Below are positions 45,935 to 56,445 of a DNA stretch of 64,000 bases, one piece after another. A model generated the notes under the pieces. That model was not told where the DNA came from. It made no database searches and saw only the letters and a list, made by a program, of their open reading frames with translations. Within the stretch, counting starts at the first letter, position 1. Each line of letters starts with the position of its first letter. Source of the DNA: Karstenula rhodostoma CBS 690.94 (lineage: Eukaryota > Ascomycota > Dothideomycetes > Pleosporales > Didymosphaeriaceae); NCBI GenBank assembly GCA_010093485.1, contig MU001496.1, forward strand, positions 152,685 through 216,684, written 5' to 3'. The position numbers and the translations under genes are program-made.

Positions 45935-46368
45935 TATTGTGTAAGGTGTTGGATTTTCCTTACCGTCAATTACAGGATCTGATGTAACTTCAGCACATGT
46001 TGTTTTGGGATGTATTCCTTGAACGCTGTTACCACATTTGCAAATCATCATGTACAACCTGGCTATCGTATGAAATTAAAGTAGGGCTGACCAGTCTTGG
46101 TACAACATCCTGCTCAGTTCGATCTTTTCCATGCTGATGATATAACAGGATTCTCTCGAGAGAAATTTTCTCAACGTCTTCAATTTCCAGTCTCGCTGAT
46201 ACATCGACAGAAGCCAAGACATCTAACGCCTAATGAATTCTTCAGCATGAACGCGAAGACGCACACAGTCCTTACTCAATCGACCATCAAACCTTTGGAA
46301 AGACCTCGTTCATAGCCCAGGGTCAGTATCCTCCACGGCTGAACTCTTCAGCTGTTCTATGCAGTGAC
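45935..46368. other. Intergenic region
   Basis: About 430 AT-richer bases after the peroxidase gene. Short ORFs on both strands show no motif. Confidence 0.4.
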
Positions 46369-46745
46369 TCAGAGCACGATCTCGCAGTGGCCATCATGAT
46401 AGGCATGGCCAGCAAGGGACGCCATATCGACCTCCACCTTGGCACGTGGTTCTGTAGGAATGTCTTTCCAATCTTCCTCGATCGTGTCTTCGATGTCATC
46501 GAACATGCGTCCGAATGTGTTGCGCATAATGATAGCAACGCAGAGACTTGTCTTTGATAAATCGTTCTTCTGAAGAACGGTATTCGTGAGTGTGAGACGG
46601 CGACATCTAGTCTTGAGTTTACTCTGCTGGAGATCCTTCCAGGATGAGATATTATGCTCCTGTTCTTCTATACAGCATCAACATTTTCACGCTCGTTGTG
46701 TTAAGTGGGACGTAGCTTACTCGAAGGCAACTTACAGCTCCTATA
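46369..46745 (-). pseudogene. Isolated 3'-exon relic of an unidentified gene
   Basis: A frame ending at a TGA (46369-46371) reads back through KVEVDMASLAGHAYHDGHCEIVL, RNTFGRMFDDIEDTIEEDW and LTNTVLQKNDLSKTS, all coding-like, to an apparent acceptor TATAG near 46677. A good donor GTAAGT sits at about 46737. Upstream of that only stop-rich, AT-rich sequence follows, so the rest of the gene is missing. I do not recognise the family. It sits 240 bases from the SDR stop codon and close to the inverted-repeat block, which fits loss by rearrangement. Confidence 0.35.
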
Positions 46746-46985
46746 GATAGACGTAGAGAAAATAATACAGCCTTATTGCATTTCTACATTATTCATACAC
46801 CCGATTAGCAAGATCAAAAGTTAGCATACTATAGTGTTGTATCCAACGAAGCACCGCAAGGAAATCTTCTTTGTGCGGACCCCACTTAGAGGCATTGATC
46901 TTGATCATGTCACACAGTCCAATCCCAGTAACAAGTCTAAGATCTTCCTCATTTCATGATGCTACTGTATCCGTAATTATATCAA

Positions 46986-47729
46986 TCACTCAGGCGGAGT
47001 CACCCCAGATATCTCCCTCAACTCCTTGACCAACTTCTCCTGCGCCCCCTTATCCGCCGCCCCCCGGTGAAACGACCTCTCCCTCGAATGATACCAATGC
47101 TTTCCCGACAACCCCAGCGTGCCCTCAGCAAGCGCAACATAATCCTCGATCCCAGCCTCGATATCATCTCCGGCGCTCTCCCCTCCCATCTTCGTCTTCA
47201 CCCACCCCGGATCCAGCGAACTCACAATCGTGTTCTGGAAGGCGGGCTGCTGCGCGAACCAGAACCCCAGCATCGTGATGTGCATCTTGCTGTCGTTGTA
47301 GTTCGCGGCTTTGATATCCCTCAGCGTAGCGTCACCGTTGTTGTGCAGTGCCGAGGATAAGAAAAAGAGGTTCTTGGGCGGCGGCTGCACGAGGCACGTG
47401 AGCATGTAGGGCGCGAGCGTGTTGGTTGCGAATAGGGTTGGAAGACCCTCGGGACCGGTTGAGGACGAGGGAATGTGCATTACGCCGGCGTTGTTGATGA
47501 TGGCGTCCCAGGGGCCTTGGGAGTTTAGGTCGTCAGCGAGAGATTTTGTGGCTTGGGTTGAGGAGAGGTCGGCGATGAGGACGCCGTCGGCACCGGGACA
47601 GGCGGTTTTGGCGTCTTCAGCGCGCTGGGCGTTGCGCGCGTGGAGGGTCACGTTGTGGCCGCGTTTGACGAGGGATTGGGCTGCAAGAGATCCGAGGCCA
47701 TCGGAGGAGCCCGTGATGAAGATGCGCAT
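46986..47729 (-). CDS. Short-chain dehydrogenase/reductase
   Basis: Classical-type SDR using NAD(P)H, substrate unknown. One exon, 247 residues, starting MRIFITGSSDGLGSLAAQSL, which carries the glycine-rich cofactor loop TGSSDGLG. Further motifs: LIADLSS, the structural NNAGVMHIP, a Ser in FFLSSALHN and the catalytic pair in YNDSKMH (Tyr and Lys four apart). LDPGWVKTKMGG is the typical post-catalytic loop. The Arg in LHARN after strand 2 favours NADP. Complete, no introns. The gene lies between an exon relic and inverted-repeat elements in an accessory-looking stretch. Confidence 0.92.
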   Translation of the reverse strand: MRIFITGSSDGLGSLAAQSLVKRGHNVTLHARNAQRAEDAKTACPGADGVLIADLSSTQATKSLADDLNSQGPWDAIINNAGVMHIPSSSTGPEGLPTLFATNTLAPYMLTCLVQPPPKNLFFLSSALHNNGDATLRDIKAANYNDSKMHITMLGFWFAQQPAFQNTIVSSLDPGWVKTKMGGESAGDDIEAGIEDYVALAEGTLGLSGKHWYHSRERSFHRGAADKGAQEKLVKELREISGVTPPE

Positions 47730-47866
47730 TGTGAGATGGATGGAGTGGTTTTGTGTGATTGTTGAGGCTCGTTGAAGTCGTTCTGCGCGTGATAGGTCGA
47801 GGCTTGATTTGAGAAGGTTTGCAATGAATAAAGTAGTCTGTCTCTGTGTAGAGTCGCAGTGACATT
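47730..47866 (-). promoter_or_regulatory. Upstream region of the SDR gene
   Basis: Only about 140 bases separate the SDR start from the first inverted-repeat arm, so the element sits within or next to its promoter. No TATA element is clear. Confidence 0.35.
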
Positions 47867-47993
47867 ACAGTCCCCCAGTAGGTTCGGGGGACTGGTGGGC
47901 CCCACTCAGCAGGGGGCGGATTGTTCGTAAACTACCACTTAAGGACTTTGCTAACCTTGACGAGCTAGTCTCCCGAACCTGCTAGGAGACTGT
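47867..47993. mobile_element. Small inverted-repeat element, MITE-like (element A)
   Basis: Arms 47867-47893 (starting ACAGTCCCCCAG) and 47967-47993 match as reverse complements at 23 of 27 positions, enclosing about 73 bases. All four mismatches are transitions. Between them lies a short palindrome GTGGGCCCCAC at about 47896-47906. No ORF is present. It may be a MITE or a remnant of a larger DNA transposon. Confidence 0.65.
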
Positions 47994-48044
47994 AGTACTG
48001 TGGTTGCAGCCGTAAGTATCACGTCATTCGGGGTGGGGCTATCC

Positions 48045-48268
48045 TTACTGTGGTTGCAGCCTTATCTTTTTGCAGTGTAGACTTCTTAGCCTGGCAGCAG
48101 AGACTATCTAGCAACGTTTTTCAATACTAAAGGAAGTATAAGCTAATACTAAAAGTAGTATACGCTTTCCTTAGAGTAGTTTTAGCTCTTTTAGTATATC
48201 TTTACTACTTTAATTACTCCCTGCTTCGGAGGACCCACTGCTAAAAGATAGGGCGGCAACCACAGTAA
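48045..48268. mobile_element. MITE-like element with 33-bp terminal inverted repeats (element B)
   Basis: The ends 48045-48077 (starting TTACTGTGGTTGC) and 48236-48268 match as reverse complements at 30 of 33 positions. The 158-base interior is AT-rich with internal partial palindromes and no coding capacity. If the repeat proper begins CTGTGG, a TA flanks each side, as expected for Tc1/mariner-type insertions. A partial copy of the first 18 bases occurs alone at 47996-48013. Confidence 0.8.
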
Positions 48269-48526
48269 ATCCGTCAAATAGCTTACACATACTCGGAGTA
48301 GATGCACATCAATGGAGTATCATTCCTTGACGAGTGCAGGCGCAAAGTATCGTGATCCATCCGTCGTCTTTTCACGCTACCGTGAGGGTACACTGAGCAC
48401 AACGCCCAAACCAGTCTAGGTTGTAGCAAAGAAACTCTTCATACCGATTATATGTACCTATCTTATGTCAAAACCAGAGACTCCAGGGTATCATGCAATA
48501 GTCGTCGATTTCCTCCTCCCTCATCC
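48269..48526. other. 3' flank of NAS6
   Basis: Noncoding stretch between element B and the NAS6 stop codon; nothing specific seen. Confidence 0.4.
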
Positions 48527-49290
48527 TCATAGCAGATCGATGCCCTCCCTCTCTGCGGCCTGCAATATAAACTTCTGTGTCTTTTCATCAGGCACCAAAT
48601 CCAGGGCTACCTGATCACTCGAGTTCTTCTTATCAAACTCAGCGCCACTTGTAAGCAATAACAAGGCGGCGTCCCCATGTCCTTCGGCAATGGCATGATG
48701 CAGCGCCGTCCAACCATCTGCATCTGTCGCGTTCAGCGGGCTCTTGCCAGCGCCCAACAGTTCTTTGATCATAGGTACACTGCCTATTGCAGCCGCCCTG
48801 TGCAGTGGCAACTGGCCCCGCTTGTCCTTGACCCTTGCGCTCGCCTTCTCCTTCAATAACGTCCTCGCAATGTCGAGATGATTCTTGCTAGCACAGAAGT
48901 GCAGGGCGGTTTGGCCGTTGTTGGTCTTCGCGTTCACGTCGGCGTCTTTGGAGACGAGGAGGGAGACGATGGCGTCGGCATCCTTGCGCGAGCAGGCCAT
49001 CATGAGGGGCGTCCAGCCTGAGCCATCGACGACATCGGGGTCGAAGGACTTGGATTGGACAAGCAGCTGTACTATGGGAAGGTGGTTGTAGGAGACAGCC
49101 CAGTGGATGGGCAGGCGGTCGTCATCGTCGTGAAGGGAGGCGAGTTTGGGGTTTGCAGAGAGGAGCGATTCTACTTTGGAAGCTATGATGGCGGGGTTAG
49201 TGAGGATAGCTGACACGCAGACGGTAGACACGGACTTTGGCCTTCGCGGCAGGCTTCGTGTATCGCGAACTTGGATCTCGCGTCGTCCAT
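48527..49290 (-). CDS. NAS6: Ankyrin-repeat proteasome assembly chaperone (Nas6/gankyrin)
   Basis: Chaperone that binds the Rpt3 ATPase during assembly of the 19S proteasome. Exons 49236-49290 and 48527-49182 give 236 residues. The start MDDARSKFAIHEACREGQ precedes a 53-base intron with CACTAAC branch. At least six ankyrin repeats are visible: RLPIHWAVSYNHLPIVQLL, GWTPLMMACSRKDADAIVSLL, GQTALHFCASKNHLDIARTLL, GQLPLHRAAAIGSVPMIKELL, GWTALHHAIAEGHGDAALLLL and a degenerate last one. This repeat number and size fit Nas6/PSMD10. The N-terminal methionine is chosen over an in-frame ATG 43 codons upstream because that extension is low-complexity. Confidence 0.92.
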
Positions 49291-49754
49291 GGCGACTCCG
49301 GGTGTGCTGGCCGTTGATGAGAGAGCAGACGTTGGTGAGTTCGAAGCTATCCGCATCCCACTACTACCATGTCCCCACTGCGGGCGGCTCGGCAAAGCCA
49401 CAGGGCGGGGCTTTGCCAATCACGTCGGTGGCTCACCGCCTTGCACGTGCGGGTTCCTTGGACAACACACCAGCTGGTCTGAGCACAAGGTCGAGTCCCA
49501 ACCTTCGACTGCAACCCAGCTTCCAGCGTCGTGACGTCTTTGCCATTCACAGCCATAAAGAAAGAAGAAGACAATTGCCTCGCACACCCGCCCAATCGCT
49601 AGGTGTCACTTTTATCTCAACATTCGCCTGCACTTCCCAATCCCGCAGTCTGTTTACACCGCTCCACGCGAAAAGCTACCGGGAAACATTCCTCGCGCCA
49701 CGGCGCATTCCCCGCCTCTGCGTCAACTCTGAACAAACCAATACATCCTCGAGA
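49291..49754. promoter_or_regulatory. Divergent promoter region between NAS6 and the GPI-anchored protein
   Basis: About 460 bases shared by two divergent genes. The plus-strand frame stays open from 49146 into the GPI-protein gene, but this upstream part has no signal sequence and looks like noncoding DNA. Confidence 0.5.
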
Positions 49755-50570
49755 ATGCGGACCGCATTGCTGCTCCTACCCGCAGTTGCGCTCGCTGCGC
49801 CGGACTTTACCTCCCCGTTCCAGCCCGCCCAACTAGAGCAGTCGCCCGCGCAAACCAACGACACACTTGTCGACGATGGCACGCTGGATCTGCTCAAGCG
49901 GCAAACCGGGCCCAACGAATGCGCCTCAGGCTACAAGGCCTGCACGAACATCAACCAACCGGGCCTGTGCTGCAGGACTACTGAGGTGTGCTCTATCGAC
50001 GGGGCGGGCCACCCAGCCTGCTGCCCCAACGGCAGCGCCTGTACCGGTACCATAGCGCCCATAAACCAAGGCTCCTCGCCCACGACCACCGGCACCCAGA
50101 CGACCACGCCCACCGGAGCCACGACTACAATCACAGTGACGACAGGCACCGAGAGCCCCTTCGTCCAAGGCTCCGCAGGCGCAACAAGCTGGGTACCAAA
50201 CACCTTCTTCCCTTTCGCCTACCTCCCCACGACTTACAAATCCGCAGCCGCCTGCTCATCCGCTTATTCGCGCTGCCAGTCGGATGCTGCGCGCTGCACG
50301 ACTGCTCTAGCCGGTGGCCAGAACTTCGGCGTCACCGTGTCTGCGCCCAATGGCGGCGTGACCATCACTGCCGTGCCGAGCGTGGGAACCGCCGCGGCGA
50401 ATTCCATCTGCAGCAGTCTGAGCCAGGCTGCGTGTTCGGGCGACTGGAATGTCCAGGCCTGTTCGACGTATGGGCCGGGAGACGGTAGCAGCGCGGGCAG
50501 GTGTGGCGTTGGGAGGTATGGTGTGGGAGCAGGGCTGGCGCTGGGTGTGGTTGGCGGTATGCTAAGGTGA
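49755..50570 (+). CDS. GPI-anchored cysteine-rich secreted protein
   Basis: One exon of 271 residues starting MRTALLLLPAVALAAP, a signal peptide. A LLKRQT site is a likely Kex2 cleavage point. The cysteine-rich segment GLCCRTTEVCSIDGAGHPACCPNGSAC follows, then a Ser/Thr-rich linker (SPTTTGTQTTTPTGATTT) and a second region with TSWVPNTFFPFAYLPTTYKSAAACSSAY that is widespread in mould cell-wall proteins. The C-terminus RYGVGAGLALGVVGGMLR is hydrophobic, preceded by Gly/Ser, as in GPI signals. A wall or surface role is likely, function unknown. The ATG was chosen because it begins the signal peptide. Confidence 0.88.
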   Translation: MRTALLLLPAVALAAPDFTSPFQPAQLEQSPAQTNDTLVDDGTLDLLKRQTGPNECASGYKACTNINQPGLCCRTTEVCSIDGAGHPACCPNGSACTGTIAPINQGSSPTTTGTQTTTPTGATTTITVTTGTESPFVQGSAGATSWVPNTFFPFAYLPTTYKSAAACSSAYSRCQSDAARCTTALAGGQNFGVTVSAPNGGVTITAVPSVGTAAANSICSSLSQAACSGDWNVQACSTYGPGDGSSAGRCGVGRYGVGAGLALGVVGGMLR

Positions 50571-52486
50571 CGATGGTGGTATTGAATGGCTTTGGTTCTT
50601 TGTCGATATTGTCGTTTTCTGCGTTGTAAAAAGCCAGCGCGTGCTCAGTGCATGGTCATGGAGTTTGGTGTTTCACAGGATCGGTCGATGCACGGGCATG
50701 ATAATGAAGTTTATGTAGTGGAGTGCGTAGAGAGAATGAACATTATGTAGTTTTGCAAATCAAGCTGTTGGAAAGTCAGTGGCGTTGAATTATCTCAGTT
50801 GACTATGTTAGTGAGCCTCTGAAGAGCAAGACTCCATCATTATCGAGAGTCGTTCGGTCTTGTCAGTCCGACTGGATATCGCAACCCCACCATGAAACGA
50901 GCACAAGCATCGAAGTCTCAGTCATCAAAATCCTAACTGAGCGAGCATCTGACTTCGGATGATCCATACGAGCATCTCCGTTGCACACTCCGCATTCAAC
51001 CACTAAATGTCAACTCTGCGAGGATGATCCAACACGTCGTGCTCAAAACTTAACTGAGGAAAATCCGATGAGAGGCGTTTACACGATTTTTCATCTCATC
51101 TCGTACAGTGTAACTTTGACGTCGGAAAGGGAAGAAGCGTACAGTACGGCAGTGCTACGCAACGCCTCGCACGACCGTCCACAAAGCGACGAGCTTTATA
51201 CTTTGAGTATGGATTTCCCGTTTTGGTGTGCGAACCCTGTGGAGGCAGGGCAATAGAACTCGCACAGCATGCCATGGGATCAGCGCTGCTGTCCGGAGCA
51301 GTGCGCGAGGGGTGCTGATTCGTAGTGGAAGAGGTGTAGGATGCTGGGGTTCTTCACATTGTTCTAGGTATGGGTATGCTGTACCTCTGAGACTAGCTTT
51401 TCCTTTCTTGTATTGGAACATTGGTCTTCCTTGTTAATCTTGCTATACTGTAATCAGAGATACATTAATCTTGTTGAGTGGTTTATGTGAACTGGGAACG
51501 TGTGCTCCAATGCAGGCGTTAGAAGAGCGTGCGAAGCTGGTCACATGAAATCAAGAATGAGAAGTCTGATAGGTCTGTTTCGTGATAAGATCATGTTGTG
51601 TTGGTGAATTCGTGCTGTAGGGCGATTGTTCAGGAAGGCTGAAGACGTAAGACGTTGACAAATCTCACGGCACGGACGCCCTGCACAGTTTCCCCACAAA
51701 GATAACCGAGACGCGCTAGCCCACCAGCCAAAGTTATCCCTAACCCCCAATGGCCTCCATCTCCTCACCAATATCTTTATGACTCTTCTATATATACTGC
51801 TTTGTTGAAAAATTTGCTACCTGTAATGGGTCCAAATTTCAGAAGATAGGCCGTAATCTCACACGCGCCTCCCAAGCTTTTACTCTAATAGGAGCCCAGT
51901 TCGAGTCCGGTGGTGGTCGTTTCACTCGCTTAGGTAACTAGCGATGCTGATCGGCCCTAAGCAATGAATACAATCAGACGAGGGAAGCAATTCTGCAGTC
52001 GGGTATTCACCATTGGACGGCGGCGCTGGATTACTCTAATTAGGGTTGGGAAGTGTGAGCGAGGTGGCTGTTCAACTGATTTTTGCCTTTTTATCCACCA
52101 CCAACCACCATACAGGAAATGTGTGCTTTTGTACTATTTTTTACATTGCGTGTTGTGAACAGAGACGTTGCCCGTTCATTTCCTAAGACGATGAGCATTA
52201 CCCCATTTATCTACCTATGCTCAGTGAGGCCGACATCACCAGCCAAACACGCGTGACTTCATCAACGTCGCTGCTATTCCTACAGCTACGAGTGCTGCTG
52301 CCACTCTATTATAATACAGAGCCTTCATTCATTGCTAGTCCATTCCAACTCCGGGGTATTGTTTCACTTCCATTCATCATAGCAATGCAGTGCGCCAAGC
52401 TTTCGATACCTCCACCAGTCTATCGCCTGCCATGCTATACAAGGTACCTTGTCCAAAGCACCCAAAATATGTACGTACACATGTAA
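50571..52486. other. Long intergenic region
   Basis: About 1.9 kb between the GPI-protein gene and the PP6-type phosphatase stop. Many short ORFs but none with motif or splicing support. A tRNA-like stretch (CCTCCCAAGC near 51872 and GTTCGAGTCC near 51900) lacks pairing arms. The region from 51780 is AT-richer. Confidence 0.5.
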
Positions 52487-53975
52487 CTAGAGGAAGTATT
52501 CGCCGCGGGTGCCTCGTCCTGCTGGTACAGCGCGTCGGTGGTCGGGCACAGCGCTGAAAATCTGGAAGTCGGGTTTGAGGTCCTCTCCCAGGTTCATAAT
52601 GGAGGCAACATTGCCACAGCGGTAGCAGTAGTTTGGCGCAGACCAAACGGTGACGACATCTTTGTCTTTGAAGTGGTACTGCAGATGGTCAGCATGTTCT
52701 GAGGAGATATATGATAATTGACAAACCTTGTAGCCCTCGTTGACGAGTTGATGCGCTCGAGCGATGAGTTGTAACCCGTTGACATGGTTGAACTGGAACC
52801 TGTTAGCCGCACACATGTACACGCATCTTTGGCTGTACGGACCTCTGATGACACCTTGTCGCCGAACAGCCATCCGGCACCTCTTGGGGAGACAGCCCAT
52901 GTGTCGACTTCTTCCGGGTCACTCCAGACCAGATCGCAGAAGGCACCCTCGTGTGGGATCTCCTGCGCTCTCGCAACAACACGGATTTGATCCAGCGTTC
53001 GGATTTCAGGGCTGAGCCCACCGTGGACGCAGAGAACTTTACCATCTACAATGGCCGCCAGCGCAAGGAAATCAAAAACCTGGCAACAGGCTTTCCATAC
53101 AGATGCATTGCCATATTTCGTTTGGCACTCCTCGTAAAAACCGTAGACCTGAGTGATCTGTCTGGACTCATGGTTTCCGCGGACAAGCGTAACTCGGTCA
53201 GGAAATCTGGGAGGTCAGCGATTAACCAATCTGGCAGAAGAGAACATGACTCACTTGGCTTTCAAGCACATCAGCAGCGTGAACGTCTCCAAACTGAAAT
53301 AACCTCGGTCTACAAAATCACCCAGGAAAATGAAGTTCTGTTGCCCGTTGCCTGTGGGGACATTGCGCGTAGCTGATTCTTCTTCCGTGCTCCCTCGGCC
53401 CGTGATACTCCTGCTCCGACCACGTTCTTCCTCCTCTTCTTCCTCTTCCTCCAAATCTGCACCCTCGTTAGGACTGCTTGGACCGGTGTATCTCTCGTCG
53501 CTCTGAAATCTCCGCTTCATTTTCCTTTTCGCTCTGGGATCCTTGATCGTGGTCGGCGGCTCGATGTCCTCTGGCTTTATGGTCGGGGGTATGGCGGGAG
53601 CCAGTGGGGCGGTTGGGGCGTCGCTAGGCATGCCCCCAGCGACACGGAACAACTCGAGAAGGTCATAGAACTGGCCGTGAATATCACCGCATACTGTTAC
53701 GGGTGTTCGGACAGGCTGAATGTTGGATTCTGGACAAGTGGGTCAGTGCATGGAACCCCACTATGAGCGGCTACACGGAGTGCTTGGGGTATGTCGCGAC
53801 GTATAGACTATAACTCACCCTCCATAAGGCATTCCTTGACAATCTCGCAGAGCCGCTTCATCTCGGCCTCTGGCAGGTATTTGCACTGCTTGGCCTGCTC
53901 CAGCCACTCGTCCGGCCCCGCGCCTTTCGAAAGGCGCGCGGGCCCGGGCTGCGGAACATCGATGTCTCTCCCCAT
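52487..53975 (-). CDS. PP6/Sit4-type serine/threonine phosphatase catalytic subunit with acidic insertion
   Basis: PP2A-like metallophosphatase. Exons 53819-53975, 53255-53729, 52843-53206, 52727-52792 and 52487-52678 give 417 residues. The start [22 protein letters not shown] fits PP6. Metal and catalytic motifs: [61 protein letters not shown] and [16 protein letters not shown]. The C-terminus GEYFL is the carboxymethylated tail of the PP2A group. Between GDIHGQ and GDFVDRG there is an insertion of about 100 residues, Pro-rich then strongly acidic ([11 protein letters not shown]), absent from yeast and animal PP6. I recall similar insertions in related moulds, but could not verify this. No gene symbol because PP6 versus PP4 was judged from motifs only. 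Confidence 0.93.
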
Positions 53976-54577
53976 GTTTACGGTTATGTTGCAGCTTTCA
54001 GGAACCAAAGGGGCCTCTAGATGCACCTCTCAGATTGTTTGACGCAGCAATGGCGGGGAACAGGACAGTCGTGTGACGGCGGCGGCGATGATTATCAAGC
54101 GTGACGTAGCGAGGCTCTTGGGCAACATCTGCGGGCGGGGATACAGCGAGGAGCAGTGTGTGAATGAGGGCAGGGCAAGCGAATTCCAGTAGCGAGCCTG
54201 GTGCTGGACATGCACGATGAGGTGGAAGCGTGGGCCGTCGTCGAGGCGCGCGGCGGTAGCAGCTGCTTGGCCAAAGCGCACCTGCCCTGGAGGGAGACCC
54301 GCTTCGGCAAGCGCCATGTCTTCACCACTGCCACTTACCTCCTCCGCCGATAACAGTCACCCCGCACCCCCAGGGAAGTTCCTGCCATACTGGACCAGTG
54401 CGGCTGCCTTCACGTCGAGGACCGCTGTTTGTTGAGCTTGAATTTCACGGTTCCGATGTTTGCGCCTCTTAAACAACCTGCCACTCACCTCTTGGATTCC
54501 ACTCCCGCATCATAACCCGATCATATTGCCCTGGTGTCACACTGCTCTGCGAGCCACATCTGACCGTTCGAGGCGAA
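53976..54577. promoter_or_regulatory. Divergent region between PP6-type phosphatase and UPF3
   Basis: About 600 GC-rich bases between two divergent starts. A minus-strand frame 54030-54317 is open but has no domain. Both promoters should be here. Confidence 0.5.
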
Positions 54578-56445
54578 ATGGCGCCTCAGGCTGGCGTCAA
54601 CGGCGTCCTGCCCGTGACGGCACTGCAGAAGAATGCCCCCGCTTCAGCACCCCGCGGTCCCAAAACCCCAGCGCCGCGTTTGAAGCTTATATGCCGACGA
54701 CTGCCCCCTGGCCTGACTAGGACCGAGTTCGAAACCTTCCTCGGAGAGGAGTGGAAAGTCGGCGCCGGCAGGGTGGACTGGCTCAACTACCGGAAGGGCA
54801 AGGTTTCCAAAGAGTATGCCCCACCTCGTCATTGCAGAGCGCATACTGACTTTCTCTCAGTCTAGCCAAACCTTCCAAACCCTCTCGCGCCTACATCCAT
54901 GTCACGCAGCAGCCTTTCGTCCCCGCTCTCGGCGACCGCGTCCGCGAAATCACATTCCACGATGCAGCCAAGTCTTTCCAGGACAGCGCCCTGATTGGGC
55001 CCCCAGTTCTCGAGTTCGCCCCTTATATGAAGCTGCCAGCAAACAGACGCAGGAACGATGCTCGCCAAGGCACTATTGACCAAGACTCCGAGTTCAAAGA
55101 GTTCTTGGAGAGTTTGACCGCCCCTATCACGAAACCCGCTGCTCCAGAGGGCGAACCAGCAAAGGAAGAGAAGGTGAAGACGACCCCGCTGATCGAAGCA
55201 CTCAGGGAGAGGAAGGCCAACAAGGAGAAGCCACAGAAGAAGGGTCGTGGTGAACACAAGGACGATGCTGGTGAGAAGAAGATACTGGCCAAACCTGGAA
55301 AGGAGAACGCCCCGGGAGAGAAGAATCGCAAACCCACCAGGGCTGAGAAAGAGAAGGCGCAGAAGGAGGCCGTCAAAGCTCTCAACAAGGAAGCTGCTCT
55401 AAAACAGAGCACCGCGGCGGACAAGGTTGCTGCAGGCCCTGCATCAGCGGCTCCGGAACGCAAGCGCGGAAACGTCAATATCGCGAAAGGCATACTCCAG
55501 CGTGACCTGGGCCTTGGGCCTGCACCAAACCGTCGACGGGGAACGAAGCGTGAAATCTCATCCGCCACACAGGAAAGCAATCCCAAACAGGAGGAAAACA
55601 TCGGCGGCAAGTCGAAGGGCAAGGAGGCTGCCGTCGCACCTGTTGCCGCTGTTGTCGCCGCAGAGAAAGCTCTTCCAGCTTCGCCAAAGAAAGAGAGGCC
55701 ATCTCGCGCCGAACGCCGCGCCTTCAAAGCATCGATGGCTGATAAAGCGAACAACAAACCAGAAGGGGAGAGCTCCAAAGCTACGGCGAAGCAAAGCACC
55801 ACGCCAGCGCCTACGATCCTCAAGAAGCCGCAAACTCCACAGACTCAGCCTAGTGCGCCACCCAAAGGCCCTGCTACTGCCCGTGTTCCCCCTACGGGGC
55901 CTGCGGCTGCTCGAAATGCCAACGCAGTAGGCCAGACCACGCCATCGAAGGCAGACGCAAGCCCCGTTCCGCGTCCATCTAATCCTACACCTGCGCACGC
56001 CGCCGCTGGCCCAAGCCCAGCTCCAATGGGCAAGCAGGCTTTCCTCAAACACGCCAACGCGTCTCAAGGCATTACTGAACCCCTGATTGAGGAGGCAATG
56101 AAGGAATTCGGAGCGGTTGAGAAAGTCGAGATTGACAAGCGTAAGGGTTTTGCGTATGTCGACTTTGCCGATCCAGAGGGATTGCGCAAGGCAGTCACTG
56201 CGGGCACTGTCAAAGTAGCCCAGGGTGCCGTTCAGGTCCTGGAACGAAAAGAAAAGCACCAGGTTCCTCGAGGCTTCCCCACGCCCCGCCCCCAACCTCC
56301 TAGGCCCGCACAAGGCCGTGGCGGTTTCGGACCGCGTGGTCGTGGCGGTCGTGGCGGTGCGAGGGGTGGTCACGTTGCCCCTGGACCTGGCGCTGTCCCA
56401 GCTCAGATGCCAGTCGCTGCGCCTACAACTGATGTGGCGACGTGA
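54578..56445 (+). CDS. Nonsense-mediated decay factor Upf3
   Basis: RNA-surveillance protein that bridges Upf2 and the exon-junction or ribosome machinery. Exons 54578-54813 and 54861-56445 give 606 residues. The Smg4/UPF3 domain spans residues about 30-170: LKLICRRLPPGLTRTEFETFLGEEW, RVDWLNYRKGKVSKED, SRAYIHVTQQ, ITFHDAAKSFQDSALIGPPVLEFAPYMKLP. A long Lys/Glu/Ala-rich linker follows. Near residues 490-550 an RRM-like unit (LIEEAMKEFGAVEKVEIDKRKGFAYVDFADPEGLRKAV) is present, then an RGG tail (GRGGFGPRGRGGRGGARGG). The C-terminal RRM plus RGG architecture is seen in filamentous fungi but not in yeast Upf3. Confidence 0.9.

Noticed and set aside
49146..49754. In-frame upstream extension of the GPI-anchored protein
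   Set aside because: The extension would bury the signal peptide inside the protein; translation clearly begins at 49755.
51840..51935. tRNA-like stretch with CCTCCCAAGC and GTTCGAGTCC
   Set aside because: The T-loop-like sequence has no matching stem, and the 5' and 3' acceptor strands do not pair. It may be a decayed tRNA but cannot be supported.
54030..54334. Minus-strand ORFs upstream of the phosphatase
   Set aside because: GC-rich promoter sequence; frames overlap and lack conservation cues.
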